Below, piece after piece: positions 34,681 through 42,843 of a stretch of 64,000 bases of DNA; within the stretch, counting starts at the first letter, position 1; every line of letters begins with the position of its first letter. Source of the DNA: UBA7672 sp965229115 (lineage in GTDB: Bacteria; Pseudomonadota; Alphaproteobacteria; Caulobacterales; Hyphomonadaceae). The notes beneath the pieces were generated by a model, which was given only the letters and a program-made list of their open reading frames with translations, did not search any database and was not told the DNA's origin. The stretch lies in contig CBDDIR010000003.1 in NCBI GenBank assembly GCA_965229115.1, forward strand, positions 3,162,001 to 3,226,000, written 5' to 3'. The position numbers and the translations under genes are program-made.

Positions 34681-34714
34681 CAAACAAAAAGGGCGGCCCG
34701 TTGGGACCGCCCTT
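34681..34714 (-). terminator. Terminator of the small Thr/Ala/Pro lipoprotein gene
   Basis: Stem AAGGGCGG/CCGCCCTT (34689-34696 with 34707-34714), extended inside by CCC/GGG with one bulge. On the minus strand it is followed by TTTTTGTTTG. It may also halt transcription from the plus-strand transporter gene. Confidence 0.8.
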
Positions 34715-34755
34715 CTGCAGCTCTTGCGAGCTTCAAGAACGTCAGACGACGCTGA

Positions 34756-35007
34756 TTAGTGCGTCTCGGCCGGAGCAGCCGGGGCCGGAGCGGCCGGAGC
34801 AGCCGGGTCAACCGGAGCAGCAGCCGGATCGACGGTCGTCGTCGTTTCCGTGGTGGTCGTGGTCGTCTCAGCCGGAGCAGCAGGCTCAGCCGGAGTCGTC
34901 GTCTCGGTCGTGGTGGTTTCGACGGTCGTTTCAGCCGGTTTCGATTCCGAGCAGGCGGTGAAGCCCAGGGCGGCGACGGCGACAACCGCAGCGATGGTCA
35001 TTTTCAT
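34756..35007 (-). CDS. Small low-complexity lipoprotein
   Basis: 83 residues. MKMTIAAVVAVAALGFTACSES is a lipoprotein signal. The entire mature part is composed of Thr/Glu blocks (ETTVETTTTETTTPAE) and Ala/Pro blocks (PAAPAPAAPAETH). Such chains are disordered and may act as a flexible envelope linker or spacer. It has its own terminator and codon use consistent with good expression. It is an isolated gene between convergent and divergent neighbours. Confidence 0.75.
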   Translation of the reverse strand: MKMTIAAVVAVAALGFTACSESKPAETTVETTTTETTTPAEPAAPAETTTTTTETTTTVDPAAAPVDPAAPAAPAPAAPAETH

Positions 35008-35276
35008 AGGACAGATCCCTCCGACGGATCACACCCGCCTCGGGGATGAAGGTCCGGGCGGCAACCGGTTCATCATCTGGGCACGGCAAAAGAACAAGAT
35101 GTTGAATCATTGCGATTTCTACAGCTTGGTTTCGTGAACCTTAATGAGGCTGCAGAGGCAGCGAACTGCCTGACATAACGCCGCTGACACAATCGTTTCG
35201 CTGACGGCGATACCCTTGAATCCATTCGGGTGTCAGAGCGCCATAGAGCAAGCGATGCGCTGCCGGCACGGATTAA

Positions 35277-36071
35277 TCAAACGGCGACGGGCGCCTTGAT
35301 GTGTGCATCGGGCGCATAATCGGTCAGCGTGAAATCTTCGTAATCCCAGCCGAACAGATCCGTTTTTGCGGGGTTGAGAAGCAGCTTGGGCATCGGCTTG
35401 GGCTGACGCTGCAGCTGCAGTCGCGCCTGCTCGAAATGATTCGCGTAGAGGTGCGCGTCGCCGAACGTGTGCACGAACTCGCCGGGCTGAAGCTTCGTCG
35501 CTTTCGCCATCAGGATGACCAGCAGCGCATAGGATGCGATGTTGAACGGCACTCCGAGGAAGACGTCGGCGGAGCGTTGGTAGAGCTGGCAAGACAGCTT
35601 TCCGTTAGCAACGAAAAACTGGAACAGGCAGTGGCACGGCGGCAGCGCCATGGAGTCGACGTCCGCAGGATTCCACGCCGAGACAACGAGCCGGCGCGAG
35701 TTCGGATTCTGGATGATTTCGTTCTTCACCCATTCGATCTGGTCGATCGTGCGCCCATCGGGTGCAGCCCAGCTGCGCCATTGCTTGCCATAGACCGGGC
35801 CGAGCTCGCCGTTTTCATCGGCCCATTCGTCCCAGATGCTGACGCCCCGCTCCTGCAGCCATTTGACGTTGGTTTCGCCGCGCAGGAACCACAGCAGTTC
35901 GATGATGATCGACTTCAGGTGCAGCTTCTTGGTGGTGAGCATCGGGAAGCCGTCGGCCAGATCAAAGCGCATCTGGCGGCCGAACACGCCGCGCGTGCCC
36001 GTGCCCGTGCGGTCGCCGCGATCGACGCCGTTGTCCATGATGTCCTGGAGAAGGTCGAGATATTGGCGCAT
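35277..36071 (-). CDS. thyA: Thymidylate synthase
   Basis: 264 residues from the ATG at 36071, identical in length to the Escherichia coli enzyme; starts further upstream are unlikely. It methylates dUMP to dTMP using methylene-tetrahydrofolate. MRQYLDLLQDIMDNG, RTGTGTRGVFG, LPPCHCLFQFF with catalytic Cys146, and the FNIASYALL and HLYANHFEQA motifs are all present. Dihydrofolate from this reaction is recycled by folA at 33.3 kb. In many relatives thyA, folA and hflKC form one cluster; here they are dispersed. Confidence 0.97.
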   Translation of the reverse strand: MRQYLDLLQDIMDNGVDRGDRTGTGTRGVFGRQMRFDLADGFPMLTTKKLHLKSIIIELLWFLRGETNVKWLQERGVSIWDEWADENGELGPVYGKQWRSWAAPDGRTIDQIEWVKNEIIQNPNSRRLVVSAWNPADVDSMALPPCHCLFQFFVANGKLSCQLYQRSADVFLGVPFNIASYALLVILMAKATKLQPGEFVHTFGDAHLYANHFEQARLQLQRQPKPMPKLLLNPAKTDLFGWDYEDFTLTDYAPDAHIKAPVAV

Positions 36072-36190
36072 GAGCCCGGACCCGAGTCGTGAAATCGTCT
36101 TCAAGTCATGGGGGTGGGCGGCGGGCTTGGCAAGCTTTGCGGACCAGCCCTGCCCTGTGCAAAACTCAACCTTCTGTAGAGGGCCGCCAC

Positions 36191-36478
36191 TTGCTGATCA
36201 TGACCGTCCACCTGCGTGTTCCGCCTGACCAGGTGGCGGTGCTGCGGCCGCATATGCAGGCGGTGATTGCCGCATCGCGGCAGGAGCCGGGATGCCTTTT
36301 CTACACGCTGGCCGAGGACCAGGCCGAGGCGGGCCTGATCCGCGCTTTCGAGATCTATACGGACGATGACGCGCTGGCAGCGCACGGATCATCCGCGCAC
36401 TTCCAGGCGTGGCGGGCCGTCAGCGGGCAGTATCCACGTGAGGAGCGGACGCTTTACGACGCGACGCGGCGGGCGTGA
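36191..36478 (+). CDS. Antibiotic biosynthesis monooxygenase (ABM)-fold protein
   Basis: 95 residues from a TTG at 36191, favoured over the ATG at 36200 because AGAGGG sits seven bases upstream and family members start with a short extension before TVHLRV. The core is TVHLRVPPDQVAVLRPHMQA, then QEPGCLFYTLAED and LIRAFEIYTDDDALAAH with the conserved H-x-x-x-x-H-F helix (AAHGSSAHFQAW). This matches the LsrG/YgiN-like group. Function unknown. The HhH gene starts 4 bp after its stop. Confidence 0.8.
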   Translation: MLIMTVHLRVPPDQVAVLRPHMQAVIAASRQEPGCLFYTLAEDQAEAGLIRAFEIYTDDDALAAHGSSAHFQAWRAVSGQYPREERTLYDATRRA

Positions 36479-36481
36479 GCA

Positions 36482-36694
36482 ATGCCGGCCAGGAAGACCG
36501 ACAGCGCATCTGACCTGCCGAAACTGGCCGCACCGGCGCAGCGTGCGCTGGCGGGAGCCGGCGTCACCAGACTGTCAGATTTCACGCGGATGACAGAAGC
36601 GGACGTCATGGCGCTTCACGGCATTGGCCCGAACGCCATGACGACACTTGAATCTGCGATGAAAGCGAAAAAGCTGTCGTTCTCGAAGCGCTAG
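36482..36694 (+). CDS. Small helix-hairpin-helix protein
   Basis: 70 residues. APAQRALAGAGVTRLSDFTR and ALHGIGPNAMTTLESAM form a helix-hairpin-helix unit similar to the C-terminal domain of RNA polymerase alpha (G-I-G-P hairpin). It may bind DNA nonspecifically or mediate protein contacts. Probably cotranscribed with the ABM gene. Its TAG overlaps the convergent gene's TAG on the shared palindrome CTAG at 36691-36694. Confidence 0.8.
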   Translation: MPARKTDSASDLPKLAAPAQRALAGAGVTRLSDFTRMTEADVMALHGIGPNAMTTLESAMKAKKLSFSKR

Positions 36695-36867
36695 ATCGCG
36701 TCGAGCCCTTCCATGAGGATCGGGTCGATTTCGACACGCTTGCCTTCGCGATAGTCGCCTACGGTTCGCACGGCTTCATCGCGCGAAAGTCCCTGACGCT
36801 TGATCAGGCGGTCGACGAGGAGACGCTCGTCGCGGCGGGACTCTTCAAGGGTGCGTGTTTCGACCAT
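36691..36867 (-). CDS. Very small hypothetical protein
   Basis: 58 residues from the ATG at 36867, with AGGGAG eight bases upstream. Charged and helical: TLEESRRDERLLVDRLIKRQ, then GLSRDEAVRTVGDYREGKRV. No cysteine or membrane segment. Not recognised. The reading frame continues upstream, but that part has no protein character. Confidence 0.6.
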   Translation of the reverse strand: MVETRTLEESRRDERLLVDRLIKRQGLSRDEAVRTVGDYREGKRVEIDPILMEGLDAI

Positions 36868-37084
36868 GGCGCAAACTCCCTGCGTAGTACGAACTAAGCG
36901 TAGACACGTTGTGGTTGTGGGTGATCCCCCGCGCGAAAACGCGTTCGAACGCCCGTTGTTCCGATACCGCAACACCAACTCGCGTTGATGCCGCCGGATC
37001 ATCTTGAAGCGCTCATATGGGGCGAGGATTGGGCGATGGAATGACAGTCAGATTAAATCTGCTCACCTTGTGTCGCAGACGATC

Positions 37085-37624
37085 TCAACGCTCGAAGGAT
37101 GCTGCGATTGCGTTGACGAGACGCTGGGCTTTTTTAGCGCCGCCATGGGCATTCGCGATCCACACCGCAAGGTGGAGACCGTTGCGATTTCCAGCGACAT
37201 ACATAAGCGCCGGAAGATCATAAGGCTTGAGCCAGCCAGTGTGGCCCACGCTCAATATCTGCAGGATTTGCGGGCCTTCGGGCGTGTCGCTTTCTTCGGC
37301 GGGATAGCGTTTTTCGTTGCCATCCCAGGCCTGGTTGGGAATGCGATCCGCGTCTGACCAGTGGATCGACAGGCCGCCGCGAGCCGATTGCATGAAATCG
37401 CGCAGGGAGCCGAAACGCTCGGCGCGAGCGACTGCAATCATTCCGTCGCATTCGGGATGGCCGGACAGGGTCGAACGCCAATTGCGATAGGCAACCAGCA
37501 TATCGGCCCCGAGATCATTCCTCTCGGCATAGGTGGGATAGCGGGGCGGACGGTTGTACGGCTCGGGCACAAGCACCGAGCCGCCACCCGGCAGATTTTT
37601 CCGTGTGTTCGACAGACCGAACAC
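37085..37624 (-). CDS. Hypothetical protein downstream of aquaporin
   Basis: Up to 179 residues from a GTG 11 bp after the aquaporin stop codon, or shorter from the ATG of MLVAYRNWRS. No signal peptide or membrane segment. Conserved-looking pieces are LSGHPECDGMIAVARAERFG and LSVGHTGWLKPYDLPALMYV. Length, composition and position behind aqpZ support a real gene, probably coupled to it. Family not recognised. Confidence 0.6.
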   Translation of the reverse strand: MFGLSNTRKNLPGGGSVLVPEPYNRPPRYPTYAERNDLGADMLVAYRNWRSTLSGHPECDGMIAVARAERFGSLRDFMQSARGGLSIHWSDADRIPNQAWDGNEKRYPAEESDTPEGPQILQILSVGHTGWLKPYDLPALMYVAGNRNGLHLAVWIANAHGGAKKAQRLVNAIAASFER

Positions 37625-37635
37625 GGCCGCCTCGC

Positions 37636-38388
37636 CTATTTCTTGGCGAGGTTTGCGGCCTGCTGGGTCATCTCGACCGTTTCATCGGGCGATGCGACGG
37701 GGCCATCGGCCTCGAGGATCCGTGTACGGAAGGCGAGACCGGCGATCGCTGCGCCGACGAGCGGTGCGATGATGAACAGCCAGAGCTGCTGGAGCGCGGC
37801 GCCCTGCACGAAGACGGCGGGGCCGAACGAGCGCGCCGGGTTCACCGAGACGCCGGTGACCTGGATGCCGACGATATGGATGACAGTGAGCGTCAGGCCG
37901 ATCGCAAGACCAGCGAAGGCCGATGGCGCTTTCGATTGCGTCGAACCGAGAATGACCGTCACGAAGATGAAGGTCGCAACGATCTCGAAGGTAAGAGCCG
38001 CGGTCATGGAATAGCCGCCGAGATACGTGTCTCCGAAGCCATTCTGGCCGAGGCCGTTGGCGACGAGGTCATAGCTCGGCTTGCCCATAGCGATCACGTA
38101 CAGGATGCCGGCGCCGACCAGCGCGCCGAGGAATTGCGCGACCCAATACTGCACCATCTCGTTCACGCCCATGCGGCCGGCGAGATAGGCGCCGAACGAC
38201 ACGGCCGGGTTCACATGGCAGCCCGAGACCGGGCCGATGCCATAGGCCATCGCGACAATGGTCAGGCCGAAGGCAAACGAGATTCCGAGCTGGCCGACGA
38301 TATCGGAGCCGGCAAGCACGGCCGCTCCGCATCCGAACAGGACAAGCGTGGCCGTACCCAGAAATTCGGCGAGTAGCTTCTTGAGCAT
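37636..38388 (-). CDS. aqpZ: Aquaporin Z-like water channel
   Basis: 250 residues from the ATG at 38388, preceded by GGGAGGG. Six membrane segments with the two NPA half-helices: SGCHVNPAVSFGAYLAG and GVSVNPARSFGPAVFV. The selectivity filter residues around TFEIVATFIFV and the Arg after the second NPA fit a water-selective AqpZ. The C-terminal tail (residues 225-250) is longer and more acidic than in E. coli AqpZ. First gene of a pair with the hypothetical gene at 37085. Confidence 0.93.
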   Translation of the reverse strand: MLKKLLAEFLGTATLVLFGCGAAVLAGSDIVGQLGISFAFGLTIVAMAYGIGPVSGCHVNPAVSFGAYLAGRMGVNEMVQYWVAQFLGALVGAGILYVIAMGKPSYDLVANGLGQNGFGDTYLGGYSMTAALTFEIVATFIFVTVILGSTQSKAPSAFAGLAIGLTLTVIHIVGIQVTGVSVNPARSFGPAVFVQGAALQQLWLFIIAPLVGAAIAGLAFRTRILEADGPVASPDETVEMTQQAANLAKK

Positions 38389-38594
38389 CCGTCCCTCCCC
38401 AGGGTTTGCGGCGATGTGGCCGCCCCGGCGAATGCTTACGCCAACAACCGGGCCGCGCCAGATGGATTCTCCCGGCGGGGTACAGGGGCAAACCTGGGGC
38501 AAATGACGATTATGCAGGGGACTCTTGCCGACTCGGGTCGGATGTTCTATTTTTGTTCCAGAGCTTGAATCCGGGTGATTCTGGAGAGTCGATC

Positions 38595-39011
38595 ATGGCA
38601 TACGACGCAGGATTTGCGAGTAGTCAGACGTACCGGGCGCAGACGATCGCCACGGGCTATGTGACGATGGGCACGCGGGACATCATGCGCGCCTCGCGGT
38701 TTTACGAGCAGATTGCCCGGGAAATGGGCGTGAAGCGGGCGGTCGAGTCCGACGATTTCGTCGGCTGGGGACTGCCGGGCGTGGCCTCCGGCTTCGGCGT
38801 CGCAATGCCCGGCGCGGTGCGCGACGTCGAGCAAGGGATGGTGCCGCTGCAGGTCGAGGATATCGAGCAGGTGCAGCGCCTGTATGACATCGCGCTGGAA
38901 AATGGCGGCGCGGGCGAAGGCGCGCCGTGCGATCGCGGGGGCTTCTATGCCGCCTATTTCCGCGATCCGGATGGCAATCGCCTGAACGCGTTCTGCGTCA
39001 GCCAGCACTGA
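38595..39011 (+). CDS. VOC family protein
   Basis: 138 residues from the ATG at 38595 with GGAGAG upstream. Two beta-alpha-beta-beta-beta modules: VTMGTRDIMRASRFYEQIAR in the first and VEDIEQVQRLYDIALENGG to YFRDPDGNRLNAF in the second. The C-terminus matches the partial paralogue at the left edge of the window. Metal ligands are not obvious, so enzymatic activity is uncertain. It is followed by the ssrA promoter. Confidence 0.85.
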   Translation: MAYDAGFASSQTYRAQTIATGYVTMGTRDIMRASRFYEQIAREMGVKRAVESDDFVGWGLPGVASGFGVAMPGAVRDVEQGMVPLQVEDIEQVQRLYDIALENGGAGEGAPCDRGGFYAAYFRDPDGNRLNAFCVSQH

Positions 39012-39080
39012 GGCTCGTCGCTTCGCTGGTGGCTGATTTTCGGCGTGGATACAGGGCTGCTGCGCGGCCGTTACTAGTGG

Positions 39081-39109
39081 TTGGCGCTTAACCTATTCCC
39101 CCCTATATT
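39081..39109 (+). promoter_or_regulatory. Sigma-70-type promoter of ssrA
   Basis: TTGGCG (39081-39086), 17-bp spacer, TATATT (39104-39109). Transcription would start near 39116, at the GTCCCC-GCAA-GGGGAC hairpin that opens the tmRNA precursor. Confidence 0.6.
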
Positions 39110-39115
39110 CATCCC

Positions 39116-39450
39116 GTCCCCGCAAGGGGACTATGGCGATAAACCCTCACGTAATAAGCGGACCGGACCCGGGGGCAGTGCCCGGCGGCTCCACCAGATT
39201 TCTCCCGGGATCATTGCCCGGCTGTCTGGGGCCGACACAGGATCGACGGACGTGTAAAGGTGAAGACTTTGCCCGCTTTGGCCCCGTTAGAAGCCTTTTA
39301 CGCAATAGTTGCCAATGACAACTTTGCTCAGGACCAAGCTCTTGCTGCGTAAGCAGCGGAACTAGTCCGCACACTTAAGTCCTGCGCTCTAGCAAGTTCA
39401 GGCGGGGCTCGGGGCGGCGCCTGGCAACAGAAGCCGCCCCACTTAATTTC
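39116..39450 (+). ncRNA. ssrA: Two-piece (circularly permuted) tmRNA
   Basis: The acceptor piece comes first and ends in CGGCTCC-A-CCA at 39186-39196. After a 31-nt spacer the coding piece starts GGGGCCG at 39228; the two strands form a 7-bp acceptor stem with one G-U pair. The tag reading frame at 39311-39352 follows the conserved TAGTT context and encodes ANDNFAQDQALAA plus stop. This permuted order is characteristic of alphaproteobacteria. A hairpin GGGGCGGC/GCCGCCCC at 39411-39440 closes the coding piece or ends transcription. It rescues stalled ribosomes; SspB, which helps deliver tagged proteins to ClpXP, is encoded at 44.3 kb. Outer ends are approximate. Confidence 0.93.
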
Positions 39451-39494
39451 AGCAGCATTTCTCTTCGACCCCGTTTCGGGCGTAGGATCAGCGC

Positions 39495-39695
39495 ATGATC
39501 AAGTACGTGGTCGTGACGCTTGTAGTACTTGCAGTACTTGGCCTGTTCCGGCCCGCCCTCACGCGCATGGGACTTGGCCGTCTGCCCGGGGATTTCACCA
39601 TGACGGTGAACGGGTCGCGCGTGCCGGTGCCTTTGACGAGCACGGTTCTGATCTCGCTGGCGTTCACGCTCATCCTGGCCATGTTCGGCCGCTGA
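39495..39695 (+). CDS. DUF2905 family small membrane protein
   Basis: 66 residues with two membrane segments (about 3-20 and 46-64). The family signature GLGRLPGDFTMT and the following PLTSTVLISLAFTLIL are present. DUF2905 proteins are widespread and of unknown function. Starts about 45 bp after the tmRNA 3' region. Confidence 0.88.
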   Translation: MIKYVVVTLVVLAVLGLFRPALTRMGLGRLPGDFTMTVNGSRVPVPLTSTVLISLAFTLILAMFGR

Positions 39696-39784
39696 TTTCC
39701 GCGCAGCGGCGGCGTGGGACTTGATTGCCGCGACGTGCGAGACAGATTTCCATGCAGGCTAGCCGCCGCAATGGAGACACCAAC

Positions 39785-40225
39785 ATGAAACGCACCGCAC
39801 AAGCCGTCTGGTCCGGCGGACTGAAGGACGGCAACGGGTCCATCTCGATGCAGAGCGGCGTGCTGAAGGACAGCCCCTACACGTTCAAGGCGCGGTTTGA
39901 GGATGAGAGCGGCAAGTCGGCGACCAACCCAGAGGAGCTGATCGCGGCGGCGCATGCGAGCTGTTTCACGATGCAGCTGTCGTTCTTCCTGCAGGAAGCG
40001 GGGCATCCAGCGGCGAAGCTGACGACGCAATCGGAAGTGACGGTCGGCCCGGTCGAGGGCAAGGGCAACACGATTTCGAAGAGCGCGCTGACCTTGCGCG
40101 GCGATGTGCCGGGCATGGATGAAGCTCAGTTCCTGGAACTGGCGAACAAGGCCAAGGCGAGCTGCCCGGTGTCGCGCGCACTCGGCGCGATCGAGATCAC
40201 GCTGGACGCAAAGCTCAAAGGCTAG
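39785..40225 (+). CDS. OsmC family peroxiredoxin
   Basis: 146 residues from the ATG at 39785. The two redox cysteines of the OsmC/Ohr fold are in AAHASCFTMQLSFFL and KASCPVSRALGAIEI, and the conserved Arg/Glu pair lies in the N-terminal half (TNPEELIAAA). It reduces organic hydroperoxides with thiol partners. The N-terminus MKRTAQAVWSGGLKDGNGSI is that of the OsmC rather than Ohr branch. Its stop codon shares the palindrome CTAG (40222-40225) with the convergent gene. Confidence 0.93.
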   Translation: MKRTAQAVWSGGLKDGNGSISMQSGVLKDSPYTFKARFEDESGKSATNPEELIAAAHASCFTMQLSFFLQEAGHPAAKLTTQSEVTVGPVEGKGNTISKSALTLRGDVPGMDEAQFLELANKAKASCPVSRALGAIEITLDAKLKG

Positions 40226-41433
40226 AGCCTAGCGACCACGGCCTGCGTCTGCTCGATGTAGAAGCCGTGCATGCGCCACAGGATAAGCGTGCTGACGGCG
40301 ACGTAGGCGAGGCCTGCAGCGGCGAGCCATGGCATGGCGCGCTGCGCGAGCGGGCTGAGCTTTGCGTCTTCCTCGTCGCTCACCAGCATGAGCACGCATG
40401 ATGCGATGAGCAGGCATGAGTTGATGTGATAGCGCGGCGTTGTCGCCTGTATCAGCCCGCTATCGATCCTTCCCAGCGCCGCCAGGAAGCCGCTCGCGAT
40501 CAGGAACAGGCTGAACCATAGCAGCGGGTCCGCGCTGCGGAAGCGTGAGAGCACCAGCCTGCGCAGGACCAAAGCCCATAGCGTGAGACCCAGCGCCGCA
40601 CTCGCCGCCATCATCGCAAAGAGCGCGGGCGTGAAGGCCAGCGGATATGACAGCGCCGATCCCGAGAACATCAGGGCGAAAAGTACAACTTCGAACGGAC
40701 GCCCCAGCGCCGCCATAGGCCCCGGGTTTCCGGGAACGCTGATGTAAGTGGCGAAGTGCGCCGCGAGGAAAGCCGCCAGCGCAATCGCCCAGATGCCTGC
40801 ATGAACCCAACGCTTCTGGAACAGCAGGAACGCAGCCCCCAGCGCCAGAACGACGAAGCCGTTGCCCTGCGAGATGCAGGCCAGCAATCCGCACACGAGC
40901 GCACCGAGCATCCAGTTCGCCCCGCTCTTCGCCAGCATCCAGAATGCCAGCAGGGCCAGCGCGATCACGCCATAGTTTGAGATCGCCGCCATGGCCCACA
41001 GCATGCTGTCGGCCGACGTGTAGCTAAACGTCATCGCCGCGACGAACACCAGTGTAGCGCCGACGGCTGCGCGCGAACTCAGCGCCCGCTTTGCGAAGAT
41101 CGCGAACACGATGAGCAGGCAAAGATTTCCGGCCACCGCCAGCAGCGTATAGTTTGGCGCGCCTGTGATCGCACGCTGCATCCAGAACACCAGCTTCGTT
41201 GTGACCAGCCTGTGCTCGTTATGCTGCGCCCAGAGGTCCGGCCAGGGATTGGGGGCGGCCATTGCCTGCTCGACCGAGCGAGCGATGTCGAGATCATCGC
41301 CGAATGGCGCGCCCGGCGCGAACAGGATCACGCATGCGAAGAATGCCGCGATCAACACGGCCGTCAGCGTCACGCTGAGCGGGTATCGGCGCCAGAACGG
41401 CTCGGCCGCGTGTGTTTCTGGTGTTTCGGCCAA
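40222..41433 (-). CDS. Polytopic membrane protein, GT-C glycosyltransferase-like
   Basis: 403 residues with about ten membrane segments. After the first segment comes FGDDLDIARSVEQAM, an acidic pair in the position where GT-C-fold lipid-linked sugar transferases have their catalytic Asp; WAQHNEHRLV is another conserved-looking loop. This suggests a membrane glycosyltransferase-like protein, but the assignment is by topology and motif position only. It lies 27 bp downstream of the P450 gene on the same strand. Confidence 0.6.
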   Translation of the reverse strand: MAETPETHAAEPFWRRYPLSVTLTAVLIAAFFACVILFAPGAPFGDDLDIARSVEQAMAAPNPWPDLWAQHNEHRLVTTKLVFWMQRAITGAPNYTLLAVAGNLCLLIVFAIFAKRALSSRAAVGATLVFVAAMTFSYTSADSMLWAMAAISNYGVIALALLAFWMLAKSGANWMLGALVCGLLACISQGNGFVVLALGAAFLLFQKRWVHAGIWAIALAAFLAAHFATYISVPGNPGPMAALGRPFEVVLFALMFSGSALSYPLAFTPALFAMMAASAALGLTLWALVLRRLVLSRFRSADPLLWFSLFLIASGFLAALGRIDSGLIQATTPRYHINSCLLIASCVLMLVSDEEDAKLSPLAQRAMPWLAAAGLAYVAVSTLILWRMHGFYIEQTQAVVARL

Positions 41434-41460
41434 GCCCTGCGTCCCTGTCTCGCCGCGTCT

Positions 41461-42840
41461 CTAGCGTGCTTCGACGAACAAGGGCATCCCGCGTTCGGGT
41501 CGCAGGGTGATGCGTATGTTGGGCTCGACCGTGTGGTTGGGGTTCGGCAGGAAGCGCAGCTCGCGCACCAGCGTCGCGAGGATGGAGATCGCTTCCATGT
41601 AGGCGAACTTCATGCCGATGCAGATGCGTGGGCCTGCGCCGAAGGGCATGTACTGGAAGCGCGGAATGCTCTTCGCCCGCTCCTCCGAGAAGCGATCCGG
41701 ATCGAAGCGCTCGGGATGTTCCCACAGCGCCTTGTGGCGATGCATGATGTAGATGAGCGCGAAGGCGAAATCGCCTTTCTTCACCTGCACGTCGCCGAGG
41801 TCGATATCGGACTGCGCGACGCGATCGATGATGGCGACAGGCGGGTATAGCCGCATTGCTTCCTTGATGACCTGCTCGTGGAAGGGCATGGCGTCGATCA
41901 TCGCGGCGTCGACCGGCTTGTCGCCGCATACATCGAGCGCTTCGCGGAGCAGACGTTCCTGAATCTCCGGCGCGTTGGCGATGAGATAGAGCGAGAAGGT
42001 CAGCGTCAGGGCTGTCGTCTCGTGGCCGGCGCCGATGAAGGTGACGACATTGTCGCGCAGTTCGTCGTCCGACAGGCCCTTGCCCGTTTCGGGATCGCGC
42101 GCGGCGAGCAGCAGGCCGAGCAGATCATTGCGTGTTTCGCCGCTGGCGCGGCGGCGTTCGATGGCGTTGACGGCGGATTGCTTGAGGCCTTCAGCCGCCT
42201 TGCGCCCCTTGCCGCCCCATGGGCGAGGCACCCAGTTGGGCGTGCCGAACATGTCGAGCAGGTCCGGCTTGCCCATGGTCTGGATATAATCCTCGACCGT
42301 GGTGGCGATGCGATCAAAACCGAAGTTCGGATCAGCGCCGCCGAGGATCGTCTCGACGATCACATCCAGCGTAGCGTGCTGCATCTCGGCCATCAGGTCG
42401 ATCGGGCCAGCCTTCGCCTTGGCCTTGATGCGCTCGACAGTCGCTTCGGCGGAGGACGCGAAGGCGGGCGCGAGGGCACGCAGCTTGTCGATACGGAAGG
42501 CGGGTGAGGCTGCACGGCGCTGGAATTTCCAGTGCTCACCTTCCGACGTCAGCAGCCCCTCGCCCAGCGCCGGGCCGACCAGCTTCTTCTGGAATTGCGA
42601 CTTCCGGAAAATGTCAGGGTGATCGAGAAACACAGCCTTCATATGCTCGGGCCGGCGGAAGTAGTGGAAGGTCCGCCCGATCCAGCGCACGCCGTGATAC
42701 GGGTTTTCGTACATCGCCCGCGGCCAGACATAGAGCGGGTTAGCGATCATCTGCAGAAGGCCATGCACCATCCCGAGCGGCTTCTCGGGCGGCGTTACCG
42801 TTTGCGGGATGAACGGAGGCTCGTTCAGCGTGTCGGCCAC
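41461..42840 (-). CDS. Cytochrome P450
   Basis: 459 residues. All P450 landmarks are present: I-helix GAGHETTALTL (acid-alcohol pair around Glu274-Thr275), EAMR (E-x-x-R, 327-330), the PERFDPDRF meander, and heme loop FGAGPRICIG with ligand Cys407. The sequence style (long N-terminal region, IYIMHRHKALWEHPERF) is of the CYP4/102-like fatty-acid or hydrocarbon hydroxylase branch. No ferredoxin or reductase gene is adjacent. The PLP-enzyme gene lies immediately upstream (3-bp gap), so cotranscription is likely. Confidence 0.94.
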   Translation of the reverse strand: MADTLNEPPFIPQTVTPPEKPLGMVHGLLQMIANPLYVWPRAMYENPYHGVRWIGRTFHYFRRPEHMKAVFLDHPDIFRKSQFQKKLVGPALGEGLLTSEGEHWKFQRRAASPAFRIDKLRALAPAFASSAEATVERIKAKAKAGPIDLMAEMQHATLDVIVETILGGADPNFGFDRIATTVEDYIQTMGKPDLLDMFGTPNWVPRPWGGKGRKAAEGLKQSAVNAIERRRASGETRNDLLGLLLAARDPETGKGLSDDELRDNVVTFIGAGHETTALTLTFSLYLIANAPEIQERLLREALDVCGDKPVDAAMIDAMPFHEQVIKEAMRLYPPVAIIDRVAQSDIDLGDVQVKKGDFAFALIYIMHRHKALWEHPERFDPDRFSEERAKSIPRFQYMPFGAGPRICIGMKFAYMEAISILATLVRELRFLPNPNHTVEPNIRITLRPERGMPLFVEAR

Positions 42841-42843
42841 GGC

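Noticed and set aside
39133..39374. Short open frames on both strands around the tmRNA
   Set aside because: They lie inside the ssrA gene, which is established by its acceptor stem, encoded CCA and tag frame.
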